A stretch of 50,844 nucleotides of DNA from contig JAUQOW010000003.1 of NCBI GenBank assembly GCA_030550675.1, positions 1-50,844 on the forward strand. Direction: 5' to 3'. Every line of letters begins with the position of its first letter. Position 1 is the stretch's first letter. A program made the translations under genes and the position numbers. The notes under the pieces were generated by a model, which searched no databases, was not told the origin of the DNA, and was given only the letters and a program-made list of their open reading frames with translations. Source of the stretch: Chloroflexota bacterium. Lineage in GTDB: Bacteria; Chloroflexota; Chloroflexia; Chloroflexales; Roseiflexaceae. Positions 1 through 8,909 of the stretch are shown here, piece by piece.

Positions 1-23
1 CAGCGCGTAGTGTGGAGGTCTCT

Positions 24-404
24 ATGGCGACCATCCTGGTTGCTGATGATTTTCTTGAAAACCGTGACATCTTGTGCAGGATGCTGGAACTTGTCGGACA
101 TCGGGCAGTAAGCGCCGCCAATGGTCAGGAAGCCCTCGAACTCGCGCAGGTCCATCACCCCGACGTTATTCTGATGGATCTGTCAATGCCGGTATTGGAT
201 GGATGGGAGGCAACAGCCCGAATCAAGGCGCACGATGGACTGCGCCGTATTCCGGTGCTCGCCATTACAGGACACGTGACGCCGCACGAACTGCAACGCG
301 CCTTCGAAGCAGGATGCGTTGATTACATTGCAAAGCCAATCGATTTCGAGCGCCTGATTGGAAAATTGACCACTCTCCTGAACGATGGGCGGGATGGTCA
401 GTAG
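24..404 (+). CDS. Single-domain response regulator (CheY-like receiver)
   Basis: This 126-residue protein is a complete receiver domain with no output domain. It shows the acidic pair D8/D9, phospho-acceptor D52 in 'MDLSMP', the switch threonine T82 in 'AITGH' and the conserved lysine K104 in 'AKP'. The ATG at 24 is preferred over an in-frame GTG at 12 because a GGAGGT ribosome site ends five bases before it. A stand-alone receiver normally passes phosphate to, or binds, a partner protein, so it needs a histidine kinase encoded elsewhere; none is visible here. It is the first gene of the window, so its upstream neighbours are unknown. It converges with the GH1 gene across a perfect hairpin. 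The family is certain; the pathway it serves is unknown. Confidence 0.93.
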   Translation: MATILVADDFLENRDILCRMLELVGHRAVSAANGQEALELAQVHHPDVILMDLSMPVLDGWEATARIKAHDGLRRIPVLAITGHVTPHELQRAFEAGCVDYIAKPIDFERLIGKLTTLLNDGRDGQ

Positions 405-405
405 G

Positions 406-424
406 GGCAGGTCGCAGACCTGCC
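406..424. terminator. Perfect hairpin between convergent genes (possible bidirectional terminator)
   Basis: GGCAGGTC and GACCTGCC form a perfect 8-bp stem with a 3-base GCA loop, two bases after the response regulator stop and about 30 bases from the GH1 stop. No T-run follows on either strand, so intrinsic termination is not assured. It may instead be a copy of a dispersed palindrome. Confidence 0.5.
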
Positions 425-452
425 TGGCCCCCAGCCACCGAATCAGTCGCCC

Positions 453-1820
453 TCAGCGCTGCATTAGAACAACCGACGCCTCATCTACCGCATTTGCCGC
501 GATCACCCGTTGCATGAACAGCGCCGAGTCCTTCGGAATGCGGCGCTGGGTTGCATAATCCACGTAAACGATCCCGAATCGTCGGCTATAGCCAAAAGCC
601 CACTCGAAGTTGTCCATCAACGACCAGACAAAGTAGCCGCGCAGCGGAACGCCAGTTGCGATAGCGTCGTGGCACGCCGAAAGATGACGTGCAATGTAGC
701 GCACCCGATTCGGGTCGTGAACGCCGCCATCGGGCGAGACTTCGTCCGGGTAGGCAGCGCCGTTTTCGGTGATGTACAGCGTCGCTGGCGCGTAGTCCTG
801 GTGCAATCGCTCCAGCAATCGGCGTAACGAGTCAGGGTGGACTTCCCAGTCCATCTGGGTGTACTCGCCATCCGGTCGTTCGTGCGCATATCTGAGACCG
901 CCAGCCTGCGGGTCGTCACGAATGACGGCGCGCGAGTAGTAGTTCACCCCCAGAAAATCAAGCGGCGCAGCGATGATGCGCATGTCATCGTTCTGCACTG
1001 GCGGCGACTGCCCCATCTGCGCGTAGAGTTCGAGCATATCGGCGGGATAGGCGCCACGGTAGAGCGGGTCGAGAAACCAGCGATTGAAAAAGCCATCGTA
1101 GCGCCGCGCGGCTGCGCGATCCGCGTTGCTGTCGCTCGCCGGATCGGCGGGCGAGAAGTTGAGAGTGATGCCTGCCTGCACATCGGAGCGGGCGGCGCGA
1201 ATAGCGGCAATCGCCAGCCCATGACCGAGGAGCAGGTGGTGCGCTGCCGCAAGCGCCGGTCCTTTCTTCCGCCCCGGCGCGTGGTCGCCAGTCCAGTAAC
1301 CGAGGAACGCCGAACACCACGGTTCGTTGAGCGTGATCCAGCGCTTCACGCGATCCCCCAGGCGGCGCACCACTACATCGGTGTAGTCAGCAAACGCATA
1401 CGCGGTGGCGCGCGCGGGCCATCCGCCAGCGTCTTCGAGCGCCTGCGGCAGATCCCAGTGATAGAGCGTTACGAAGGGTTGAATGTCAGCTTCCAGCAAG
1501 CCATCCACAAGGCGGTCGTAGAAATCGAGACCGGCGAGATTGATCGCTCCTGCGCCCTGTGGAAGAACGCGGGGCCAGGCGATGGAAAACCGGTATGCCT
1601 GAAAGCCGAGCGATTTCATCAGTGCGATGTCGTCGCGCCAGCGATGGTAGTGATCACATGCCGGGTCGCCAGTGTCGCCATTGAGCACGTTTCCCGGCGT
1701 GGCGCAGAACCGGTCCCAGATCGACTCGCCGCGTCCGTCTTCACGGGTCGCTCCTTCGATTTGAAAGGCGGCTGTCGCCGCGCCCCAAAGAAAACCATCG
1801 GGAAAGCGTCGTACTGCCAT
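453..1820 (-). CDS. GH1 beta-glucosidase
   Basis: This 455-residue retaining glycosidase has the usual GH1 length and opens with 'FPDGFLWGAATAAFQIEG'. The acid/base glutamate is E166 in 'TLNEPW' and the nucleophile is E352 in 'YITENG'; 'WSLMDNFEW' near the C-terminus lines the substrate pocket. It should hydrolyse beta-linked glucosides or related disaccharides. No signal peptide is present, so it acts in the cytoplasm on imported sugars. The reading frame stays open further upstream, but the ATG at 1820 begins the conserved N-terminus and has AAAGGA upstream. It is the last gene of the minus-strand sugar locus, 46 bases after the oxidoreductase stop. Exact substrate (gluco-, galacto- or fucoside) cannot be told from sequence alone. 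Confidence 0.95.
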   Translation of the reverse strand: MAVRRFPDGFLWGAATAAFQIEGATREDGRGESIWDRFCATPGNVLNGDTGDPACDHYHRWRDDIALMKSLGFQAYRFSIAWPRVLPQGAGAINLAGLDFYDRLVDGLLEADIQPFVTLYHWDLPQALEDAGGWPARATAYAFADYTDVVVRRLGDRVKRWITLNEPWCSAFLGYWTGDHAPGRKKGPALAAAHHLLLGHGLAIAAIRAARSDVQAGITLNFSPADPASDSNADRAAARRYDGFFNRWFLDPLYRGAYPADMLELYAQMGQSPPVQNDDMRIIAAPLDFLGVNYYSRAVIRDDPQAGGLRYAHERPDGEYTQMDWEVHPDSLRRLLERLHQDYAPATLYITENGAAYPDEVSPDGGVHDPNRVRYIARHLSACHDAIATGVPLRGYFVWSLMDNFEWAFGYSRRFGIVYVDYATQRRIPKDSALFMQRVIAANAVDEASVVLMQR

Positions 1821-1866
1821 AATGAGGCATCCTTTGCAAGCCTGAACGTCATCCAGACCCGCGCTG

Positions 1867-3117
1867 TCAGAGAAGCCCGTAATATTCATCGATGTCGCGC
1901 TGATAGGCGTCCACGGCGCCATCGAGCACTTCCTGCTGCGTCACAGTGCGTCCCAGCGCCGAGGACTCCAGAATGGCGAAGGCGCACGCCAGGTCGCGCA
2001 ACCCTTCCTCGCCGCTGGTCTCCGGATCGGCGCCGCGCTCAATCGCGCGCAGCCAGTCGAGGTTCTGAATGGCGCAGGGATCCGTCAGTCCGAGCGGGAA
2101 GAACTGCTCACGCTCAGCGGGCGTCATGCCCTGCTCGAAGGTCTCGTCCAGCGGCAGGCGTTCGCCGTCCGCCGTCACAATCCATCCGCCGCGAATGACC
2201 CCTTTGCTGCCAATGACGGCTGGCGCGCCGTCGATTGTCAGTTCCTCCGGCGAACCAGCCCAGCTCCACCACAACTGCCCAATGGCGCCGCGTTCGAACT
2301 GAAGGGTCGCCATATAGGTGTCATCGACATCCGCCTGCACCTGATCAATGACGTTGCCCTGCGGGTCGCGCAGATACCGCACTGGCGCAAAGGTGCGCGC
2401 AACGGCGCTCACTGCGGCGATTTCACCGACCACATAGCGCTGGAAGTGCATCTGATGCACCCCAATATCAATACTTCCGCCGCCGCCGCCGAGCAGTTTC
2501 GTGTGACGCCACGGCGTTTCTGCAACAACTCGATCCGGCGACCAGAGTCCGCCGAGGAACCCCATCACCGAGATCTGCGGCTCGCCGATTAATCCCTGGC
2601 GCACTGCCCACGCCATCGCGCGCACACTACGCGCCTGACGCACATTCTCGAACACGCCAAACGTGACCCCGCGCGCCTTTGCCGCTGCAACCATCTTTTT
2701 CGCAGCGCGCACCGAAATCGCCAGCGGCTTCTGCGACAGCAGATGCAACCCGGCGTCGATGGCGGCAAGCCCCACCTGATGGTGCAGCGCCAGCGTCGTC
2801 AGATCATTGATCGCATCCACCTTGCCTGATGCGATCAGGTCGCGGTAGTCGGTATAGACGGCGACCTCCACATCGTCGTGGATATCGGAGACATACGTAT
2901 GCGGCGCCGCCAGCGGATCGCCGGTCGCCGGGTCGAGCACCGGCGGACGGGGAGGCGGTCCTTCGCCGCGTTTACGGAACATGAGCGCATCTTCGACCCG
3001 GCGCGCACACAGGGCGGTAATGCGAAACGTGTCGATCCCCAACCGGCGGAGTTGCAGATATCCCTGGAGATGGGCGTTCAGGATTCGCCCGCAGCCAACG
3101 ATGCCAATCCGTATCAT
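1867..3117 (-). CDS. Gfo/Idh/MocA-family oxidoreductase (first of two)
   Basis: This 416-residue protein begins with a Rossmann nucleotide-binding loop 'GIVGCGRI' (residues 5-12). The family lysine sits at K130 in 'SQKP', where most members have 'EKP'. The C-terminal half has the GFO_IDH_MocA beta-sheet layout. Such enzymes oxidise or reduce sugar hydroxyls, inositol or sugar acids with NAD(P). At 416 residues it is longer than the usual 330-390, with an insert around residues 48-85 that is proline-rich at its start. Its ATG overlaps the GH20 stop by four bases (ATGA), so the two are translationally coupled. That suggests it acts on the hexosamine or disaccharide processed by the GH20 enzyme. 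The substrate is unknown. Confidence 0.9.
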   Translation of the reverse strand: MIRIGIVGCGRILNAHLQGYLQLRRLGIDTFRITALCARRVEDALMFRKRGEGPPPRPPVLDPATGDPLAAPHTYVSDIHDDVEVAVYTDYRDLIASGKVDAINDLTTLALHHQVGLAAIDAGLHLLSQKPLAISVRAAKKMVAAAKARGVTFGVFENVRQARSVRAMAWAVRQGLIGEPQISVMGFLGGLWSPDRVVAETPWRHTKLLGGGGGSIDIGVHQMHFQRYVVGEIAAVSAVARTFAPVRYLRDPQGNVIDQVQADVDDTYMATLQFERGAIGQLWWSWAGSPEELTIDGAPAVIGSKGVIRGGWIVTADGERLPLDETFEQGMTPAEREQFFPLGLTDPCAIQNLDWLRAIERGADPETSGEEGLRDLACAFAILESSALGRTVTQQEVLDGAVDAYQRDIDEYYGLL

Positions 3118-4976
3118 GGCGTCTGCTCCTGAGCGGTATAGCGGGCGCGCAGGCGCTCCAGCCGCGCCACGCTGTCGGACAACCCGCCAAGGCGGTTGCG
3201 CGCCAGCCAGAGACGTTCGTATTCGCGGATGATTTCGCGCATGTCATCATTCAGCAACCGACGCCGCGGCAAAGCGCCAGCGCCATCGGGCTGGGTCAAC
3301 AACTGCCCCAGGCGACAGGCATGCCGCAACAGGCGCACGGTATTGTCGAACTCCTGGAGAATAAGCGAAGCGTCGGGGCGGGTCATGCGCTCAGCGGCGA
3401 TCGGCTGGATCGCTGCGTCGATCGCATCGAGCGCGCGGTCGAAATCGAGCGGCGGCAGGGCGGACGGACTGGCGACCGACGGCGATTGCAATACCCAGAA
3501 CAGCACCGACGAGTTCGGCGGTTCATATCCGACCGCGCGGTACACATTCCCCAGGTCATATGCCACCTTTCCCATCGCGCCAGTCGGGTCAGTGAACGCA
3601 TGGCGACTGACCGCCGCCTGAACGTCCATATCGCGGTTAGCGGCGTATGCCCAGGCGAATGCCGCGCCGACAGCAAACCCCAGAAAACTCACGGGCAACA
3701 CCTGCCAGTGCCCCATGTCACCCCAGTCGGTGATCAGGTAGCCGATGGCGCCGTGCTTCAATCCATTCTCGGCTGCATTGCGCAGATTCCCCAGCGCATT
3801 GTCGGTGCGTCCGGCAATGCTCTGCCACGACGACGTGCCGGGGCAGACATAGAACGGAATGCCTGCTGCGGCATAACGGGCGCAGTTGCGGTCGAAAGGA
3901 TGATCGGCTTCATACCCCCATTCGAGCGCAATGACATCACGCGGCAATTCGCCGATCAGTTCCGGGTGATTGTTAACGATGTCGCCCCAGAACATCATCG
4001 TGCGCCCGTGCTGTTTCACCGCATCGTAGAGTTTGAGCAGAAAATCGAGGTAGACCCGCCCGATGCCGCGCTGTGCGCAGGCGTCCTTGCTGCGCCCCTG
4101 ACCAAGATCGAAGGTTTCATCGCAGCCGACATTGAACAGGCGGCTGGAGAAATGCGGCAGCAGTTCATCGTACAGGCTGCGGATCAATTCAATGCTGCCC
4201 GGATCTTCCGGCGCCAGGCTGAACGGTCCCTGCATCACCCCCCACGGCGCCTGAAACTCGCCGTGGACTTCGGCGAGCGCCGCGTAGCGTGGGTGGATGA
4301 GCCAGCGGTGCATATGCCCGAACGAGTTCTGGTTGGGCACGAGATCAATGAACCGCTCTTTGCAATATGCATCGAGTGTCAGCGCCTCTTCGCCGGTCAG
4401 CGGTGACGCGCGCGCCCATACATCGGGATGGTTGCGGTAGGCGAAGGTATGCTCGGTGTAGAGCTGCACCTGATTGATCTTCCATCCCGCCAGCATATCG
4501 ATCAGCATGAACAGGGTTTCCATCTTTGGAACCTTGTCGCGGCTGATATCGATCATCACCCCACGCGCGGCAAAATCAGGGTAGTCGTTGATATGCAGGC
4601 AGGGAAAAGTGCGTCCGGTTTGCTCCACGATCTGGATCAGGGTGCAGACGCCGTAGAAGATGCCAGCCGTGGTTGGCGCTTCGATCAGGATGCCGCCGTC
4701 CTTGATGGTCAAAATATATCCCTGCGGATGGCTGGCGCTGTCGCCGGTCACCCGCAGCGTGGCGCCGATCTCTCCCGGAGGACCTTCTGGCGTCGCGGTC
4801 AGTTCCCACTCGACGCCAGCGTGGGCGCGCAGCGCACGTTGCAGGCGGCGCGCCGCAAACAGCAGGTCTCCCGGCGCAGCGCCCTGCAGCAGAATGCGCT
4901 GCGCCGATGTCGCCACATACGCCCCTGGCAGGAAGGTCAACGACTGCGGCATCGGAAGGAGCGAAAGATGGTCCAT
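3114..4976 (-). CDS. GH20 beta-N-acetylhexosaminidase family protein
   Basis: This 620-residue protein has an N-terminal GH20b-like domain (about residues 5-130) and a TIM barrel beginning at 'FAARGVMIDISR'. The catalytic Asp-Glu pair is D286-E287 in 'NVGCDETFD', the pair that handles substrate-assisted hydrolysis of beta-linked N-acetylhexosamines. 'SFGHMHRWLIHPRY' (218-231) is also barrel-like. There is no signal peptide, so it is probably cytoplasmic, unlike many GH20 enzymes. The ATG at 4976 has a strong GAGGAGG ribosome site; the frame is open further upstream but without one. About 130 residues after the barrel are helical and of unknown function. Its 3' end is coupled to the first Gfo/Idh gene. 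Confidence 0.9.
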   Translation of the reverse strand: MDHLSLLPMPQSLTFLPGAYVATSAQRILLQGAAPGDLLFAARRLQRALRAHAGVEWELTATPEGPPGEIGATLRVTGDSASHPQGYILTIKDGGILIEAPTTAGIFYGVCTLIQIVEQTGRTFPCLHINDYPDFAARGVMIDISRDKVPKMETLFMLIDMLAGWKINQVQLYTEHTFAYRNHPDVWARASPLTGEEALTLDAYCKERFIDLVPNQNSFGHMHRWLIHPRYAALAEVHGEFQAPWGVMQGPFSLAPEDPGSIELIRSLYDELLPHFSSRLFNVGCDETFDLGQGRSKDACAQRGIGRVYLDFLLKLYDAVKQHGRTMMFWGDIVNNHPELIGELPRDVIALEWGYEADHPFDRNCARYAAAGIPFYVCPGTSSWQSIAGRTDNALGNLRNAAENGLKHGAIGYLITDWGDMGHWQVLPVSFLGFAVGAAFAWAYAANRDMDVQAAVSRHAFTDPTGAMGKVAYDLGNVYRAVGYEPPNSSVLFWVLQSPSVASPSALPPLDFDRALDAIDAAIQPIAAERMTRPDASLILQEFDNTVRLLRHACRLGQLLTQPDGAGALPRRRLLNDDMREIIREYERLWLARNRLGGLSDSVARLERLRARYTAQEQTP

Positions 4977-5002
4977 ACGCCTCCTCTTGCACCATTCCTC
5001 AC

Positions 5003-5079
5003 AAAGGTTGACACAAAGACGCAAAGCTTCACGATCAATATGACGCACCTTTGCGTCTTTGCGCCTTTGCGTCAGCTTT
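5003..5079. repeat. Dispersed 'GACGCAAAGGCGCAAAGACGCAAAG' type repeat as an inverted pair
   Basis: CAAAGACGCAAAG at 5014-5026 pairs perfectly over 13 bases with its complement at 5049-5061, with a 22-base loop. The right arm continues with another GCGCCTTTGCGTC unit. A related copy lies at 19458-19488 (AAGGTTGACGCGAAGACGCAAAG), and a weak one near 6208-6230. The hairpin lies between the second Gfo/Idh gene and the GH20 gene, so its transcript could fold or be processed there. Confidence 0.75.
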
Positions 5080-5091
5080 GCTGAAAACTCT

Positions 5092-6132
5092 CTACGTCAA
5101 CAATGTCATTGGCAGCGGCAGCGACACGGCGCGCCCTTCGGCAGCAGAAATGATGCCCGCCTCCAGCACCTCCTGCGCCATCAAGCCGACGTCGGCGCTG
5201 CACAGACCGGTGATCGGCTTGCCGGACCGGATATGACCCAGGAAGTACTCCGCGCTGTTGCGCATACCGACCGGCGGTTCCGGCACGTCGAGGCGAACGC
5301 CGTTGCGATGCTCGCGGTCCGCCAGCCATAGTTCTTTACCGTGCTCACGGATATGAATGGTTCCCTCACTGCCATAGATCATCGGCTCGTAGCTGGTCAT
5401 ATCGCCGACCTGCGTCCACGATGCAGTCGCCGTGCTGATGGCGCGCGCGTGCTGCATGACAATGACTGCATTATCTTCCGCTGGCAGATCGGGCTTCCAC
5501 AGGCGTCCCGTCATCGCCGTGACGCGCGACGGCAACCCGAGCAGCGCGCAGGTCAGCGCCGCGCCGTAGCAGCAGTAATCCATCAGCGCGCCAGCGCCAT
5601 TGCGTCGCGGGTCGTAGAGCCACTCACAGAAAAAGGGCGAGCAGCCAAGTTCACGCGGTCCAATGTGGGCAGCGCGATAGTTGACCTGCCAGACCTGACC
5701 GATGCGCCCTTCGGCGATCAGGTTCAACGCGTGCTGCACCGCGGGCCACCACATAATGGGCCAGTTGACCATCAACTGAACGCCAGCCGCCGCAGCAGCG
5801 CCGCGCATGCGCGCCGCATCGGCATACGTCGCCGCCATTGGCTTCTCAACCATAACGTGCAGCCCACGCTCCGCCGCCATTTCGGTCAACTCTGCGCCGC
5901 GCAGATTGTCGCTGAAGACATACACTGCGTCGAGTTTGACCGCATCAAGCATGTTGCTGTAGTCGTCGAACACCTGCTCACACCCCAATGATCTGATATG
6001 CTCGCGCAGCGCCGGGTTGGGGTCTGCTGCCGCCACCAGCACGCCGTCGTCGCAATTTGCCAGGTCCCGGAGGTTCCCCCATACGTGGTCGTGGGTTAGC
6101 CCCAGCACACCGACCCGTAGTTTGTCCGCCAT
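5092..6132 (-). CDS. Gfo/Idh/MocA-family oxidoreductase (second of two)
   Basis: This 346-residue NAD(P)-dependent dehydrogenase family member has the canonical 'EKP' at residues 96-98, where the lysine takes part in catalysis. Its N-terminal strand-loop reads 'VGVLGLTHDHVWGN', so the first glycine loop is atypical (no GxGxxG). The ATG at 6132 has AAGGAG nine bases upstream. It is only distantly similar to the other Gfo/Idh gene here, so the two are probably different steps and not a recent duplication. Such pairs occur in catabolic loci for amino sugars, inositols and rare sugars. It sits between the spermidine-synthase-like gene and the GH20 gene. Confidence 0.9.
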   Translation of the reverse strand: MADKLRVGVLGLTHDHVWGNLRDLANCDDGVLVAAADPNPALREHIRSLGCEQVFDDYSNMLDAVKLDAVYVFSDNLRGAELTEMAAERGLHVMVEKPMAATYADAARMRGAAAAAGVQLMVNWPIMWWPAVQHALNLIAEGRIGQVWQVNYRAAHIGPRELGCSPFFCEWLYDPRRNGAGALMDYCCYGAALTCALLGLPSRVTAMTGRLWKPDLPAEDNAVIVMQHARAISTATASWTQVGDMTSYEPMIYGSEGTIHIREHGKELWLADREHRNGVRLDVPEPPVGMRNSAEYFLGHIRSGKPITGLCSADVGLMAQEVLEAGIISAAEGRAVSLPLPMTLLT

Positions 6133-6186
6133 GGTTTGCTCCTTCTACCGCAGTACTCAAGCAGAGTTGACGAAAAGATGTCAGAA

Positions 6187-6198
6187 CGCAACGTTGCG
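6187..6198. repeat. Perfect 12-base palindrome CGCAACGTTGCG
   Basis: The sequence is a perfect inverted repeat in the 135-base gap between the second Gfo/Idh gene and the spermidine-synthase-like gene. It could be a protein-binding site or a small dispersed palindrome; nothing further supports a role. Confidence 0.4.
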
Positions 6199-6267
6199 CA
6201 ATCAAACTCAGCGCCTTCGCGCCTTTGCATGAGCCTTTCAGAGAAATCCGCCCGTCATCGCGTTTGT

Positions 6268-8775
6268 TTAGCGCCCTGCATCGCGCGCTGCGGCGCGCGC
6301 ATACGGTTCGAGCGCCGCCAGAATGCGCTCACGATCCATTGCCGGAATGAAAAAGGCGCGGTCATCACGCACAATGCGCCCCTCTGCTGCAAATGCCGCC
6401 ACTTCGTCCTCGTGCATGATCAGGTCCGCCGCCAGCAACCGCCCATCGCCGAGGTCCGCACCCGCCGCCGACTGCTTCAAGCGCGCGTCGAGCGCCAGAA
6501 TCTGATCGCGCGTCAGGGAGTATGGCGTGGCGACGAGGAAGCTATGCGTGGCGCCAGTGTACCAGAGCGTCGTGTGGGGGAAAACGCGCTGGAACGTGTG
6601 GATAATGTCGCGGTAGTCGCGTTCCGAAAGGTCGTGGAACGGCAGCCACTGGATGAAGACGCCATCATGAGCAAGACGGTCTTTCACCATCGTGTAGAAC
6701 TCAAAGGTAAACAGCGCCCAGCTGCTGCTGTTAATCGGATGGGTGGCGTCGGCTGTGATGATGTCGTAGCGTTCGGCGCTGCGCAGGAGGTAATTTCGCC
6801 CATCCTCAATCGTGATCTGGAAGCCGGGACGATGAAGGATGCCCCGATTTTCGGCTTCGTAGAAACGCGCTGCTTCGACCTGTTCGGCAACCAGTTCGAC
6901 GGCGTGGATGCGCGGAATCGGATGAGTCGCCATCGCGCCTGAAGCGATGCCATTGCCGAAGCTGATCATCAGCGCATTCTGCGCATTGGGGCGCAAAAGC
7001 GCTGGCAGATGACCGAGGAGATGGAAGGCGCGCATACTATGTTTGTCGGTAGGGACCTCATTCCGTCCGTTGACAAACGACATCTTGAGCGGGGGATACT
7101 TAACCTCGAACACCGCAACGGTCGCGTCCACCCCTTCACGGTAGTACACCAGTTCCGGGATGACCCCTTCGCGGAACCCCAGGTAGACGCCCGGCGGCAG
7201 CAGCGCCGCTGCCAGCGCCGTCGCTCCCAACGCCCCTGCCAGACGCACCCGCGCGCCCCATACCGGTGACGCCATCAGCACGGCAGCGCCGCCGATCGCC
7301 AGATTGAGCGCCGCAAGCAGCAGAGAGGAGCGTTGCAGCCCAATCAGCGGAATGAAGACAAAACCTGCCATAAATGCGCCCAACGTCGCGCCAATGGTGT
7401 TGAGCGCATAGAGCCGTCCAATCCGCGACCCCACCGCCTCATCGGGGGCAACGGCGACATCTGCGGCGAAGGAAGCGGCGTACAAGCGCGCTGCGACCGG
7501 AAAGACCGCCCCCATAAGCAGCGTCGGGATGATCATAATCACGGCGGCGGCGAAGAACTCCGCCCACAGCGTGCCGAGAAAAGTGGTTCTGGCAGTGAAC
7601 ATGTCGAGCAGAGTCGGCATGCGCGCAAAAGCGTAAAGCGCAATCACCGCTCCCATTCCGATCCCAATCTGCAACCAGCCAAAAAGCGCCAGCGGCTGCA
7701 TATGCCGGTCGATCCGCCGTCCTATCCAGGCGCTGCCCGCCGCCAGCCCGATCAGAAACGTCACCAGCATGATGGTGAACGAATAAACGGCATTCAGACT
7801 GAAGATCGCCAGCGTGCGCGTCCACCCCACCTGATAGCCCAGCGCCGTAAACCCGGACAACGCATACCCGATCAGCGCCAGTCGCGCCGGGGTAAGCAGG
7901 GACGCTGCAGGTACGGCAGCAGAAAGCGCTGGCGTGGTCGCAACGGCGCCGTTATGCATGATGCGCCCGCCAGTCGCTGTTTCACTGGTCGTCTGGAGCG
8001 CCATCACAACGCGCCCGCCCGACGCGCGCTGCGCCGGTTTGCGCGCCGTGCGTTTCGGTTGGGGCGCTGCTGAGGGGACAGGCTGCGTTGACGCTGACGC
8101 AACGACGGGCGGCGCTTCCCGCCAGCGACGCGCCAGCCAGAATGCCGCGCCAGCCGCCGCCAGGTCCAACCCGCCGCCGAAGGAGAGCGACCCGTTAACG
8201 CCGAGCGCTGGGATCAGGATCAGCCCGGCAGCCAGCGCCCCCAGCACGCCGCCAAACGTGTTGACGGCATACAGCGCGCCGATCCTCCATCCGCGCTCCT
8301 GGCTGCGCGCCGCCAGCAACTGCGCCAGCGCTGGCAGCGTGCCTCCCATCAGAAACGTCGGCGGCGCGAGCGCCAGGGTGGCGAGCGCAGTGCGCACAGC
8401 GTTGTACGCGAAGAGATCCGGCTGGAGATGGCGCGCAATCCAGACATAGAGCTCGGTCAGTCCGGCAAACAGCGGCGGCGTGGCGAAGGCGAACAGCGCA
8501 ACGCCAATCTGTAACAGAGCGAAGAGGCGCAGGAGCGCTGCCGCTGGCGCTTCGGAGTTCTCACACCGCTTCAGGCGCGCCGTGATGTTGCCGAACACCC
8601 AACTGCCCAGCGCCAGCCCGCCCATAAAAGCGGTCAACACCGCGCTGGCAGCATACACACTGACGCCGAAACTGAGGCTGAGCAGGCGAAACCAGACGAC
8701 CTCGTAGATCAAGCCGCTCGCACCGCTCACAAAGAAGATCGCCAAGACCAGCCCGGTATGCTGCGCCTGCTTCAC
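6268..8775 (-). CDS. Membrane-fused spermidine-synthase-like protein
   Basis: This 835-residue protein has two parts. Residues 1 to about 560 hold two blocks of membrane segments separated by a hydrophilic Ala/Thr/Pro linker near residues 215-290. Residues from about 580 form a spermidine-synthase-type Rossmann fold with 'MISFGNGIASG' as the nucleotide loop and 'YDIITADATHP' as the motif II region. Proteins of this architecture are usually annotated as spermidine synthase, but few have been tested and many may not make polyamines. The start is a GTG at 8775 with GGGAG upstream. Its place between a sugar-binding protein and a sugar dehydrogenase is unexpected; it may be only a passenger or may act at the membrane on the same substrate. 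Confidence 0.85.
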   Translation of the reverse strand: MKQAQHTGLVLAIFFVSGASGLIYEVVWFRLLSLSFGVSVYAASAVLTAFMGGLALGSWVFGNITARLKRCENSEAPAAALLRLFALLQIGVALFAFATPPLFAGLTELYVWIARHLQPDLFAYNAVRTALATLALAPPTFLMGGTLPALAQLLAARSQERGWRIGALYAVNTFGGVLGALAAGLILIPALGVNGSLSFGGGLDLAAAGAAFWLARRWREAPPVVASASTQPVPSAAPQPKRTARKPAQRASGGRVVMALQTTSETATGGRIMHNGAVATTPALSAAVPAASLLTPARLALIGYALSGFTALGYQVGWTRTLAIFSLNAVYSFTIMLVTFLIGLAAGSAWIGRRIDRHMQPLALFGWLQIGIGMGAVIALYAFARMPTLLDMFTARTTFLGTLWAEFFAAAVIMIIPTLLMGAVFPVAARLYAASFAADVAVAPDEAVGSRIGRLYALNTIGATLGAFMAGFVFIPLIGLQRSSLLLAALNLAIGGAAVLMASPVWGARVRLAGALGATALAAALLPPGVYLGFREGVIPELVYYREGVDATVAVFEVKYPPLKMSFVNGRNEVPTDKHSMRAFHLLGHLPALLRPNAQNALMISFGNGIASGAMATHPIPRIHAVELVAEQVEAARFYEAENRGILHRPGFQITIEDGRNYLLRSAERYDIITADATHPINSSSWALFTFEFYTMVKDRLAHDGVFIQWLPFHDLSERDYRDIIHTFQRVFPHTTLWYTGATHSFLVATPYSLTRDQILALDARLKQSAAGADLGDGRLLAADLIMHEDEVAAFAAEGRIVRDDRAFFIPAMDRERILAALEPYARAAARDAGR

Positions 8776-8840
8776 GGATCACTCCCGCTTATTTGTAACA
8801 AAGGCGCTTCGCGCAACGCGCAGGCGTCACACAAAGCGCC

Positions 8841-8901
8841 CTGTTCGACACGTCAGCGCTCCGAACAGTTGCCCGCAGTGACGGGCATCTCTGCGGGCGA
8901 C
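8841..8901 (-). terminator. Two tandem hairpins after the sugar-binding protein gene
   Basis: CTGTTCG (8841-8847) pairs perfectly with CGAACAG (8862-8868). GTTGCCCGCAG (8868-8878) pairs with CTGCGGGCGAC (8891-8901) with one wobble. They sit just downstream of the binding-protein stop. There is no T-run, so they could terminate partially or protect the upstream mRNA and keep binding protein in excess over the next gene. Confidence 0.55.
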
Positions 8902-8909
8902 GTCATGAC

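Noticed and set aside
837-2198. 453-codon plus-strand frame over the GH1 and Gfo/Idh genes
   Set aside because: It crosses two well-supported minus-strand genes and has no domain or ribosome site.
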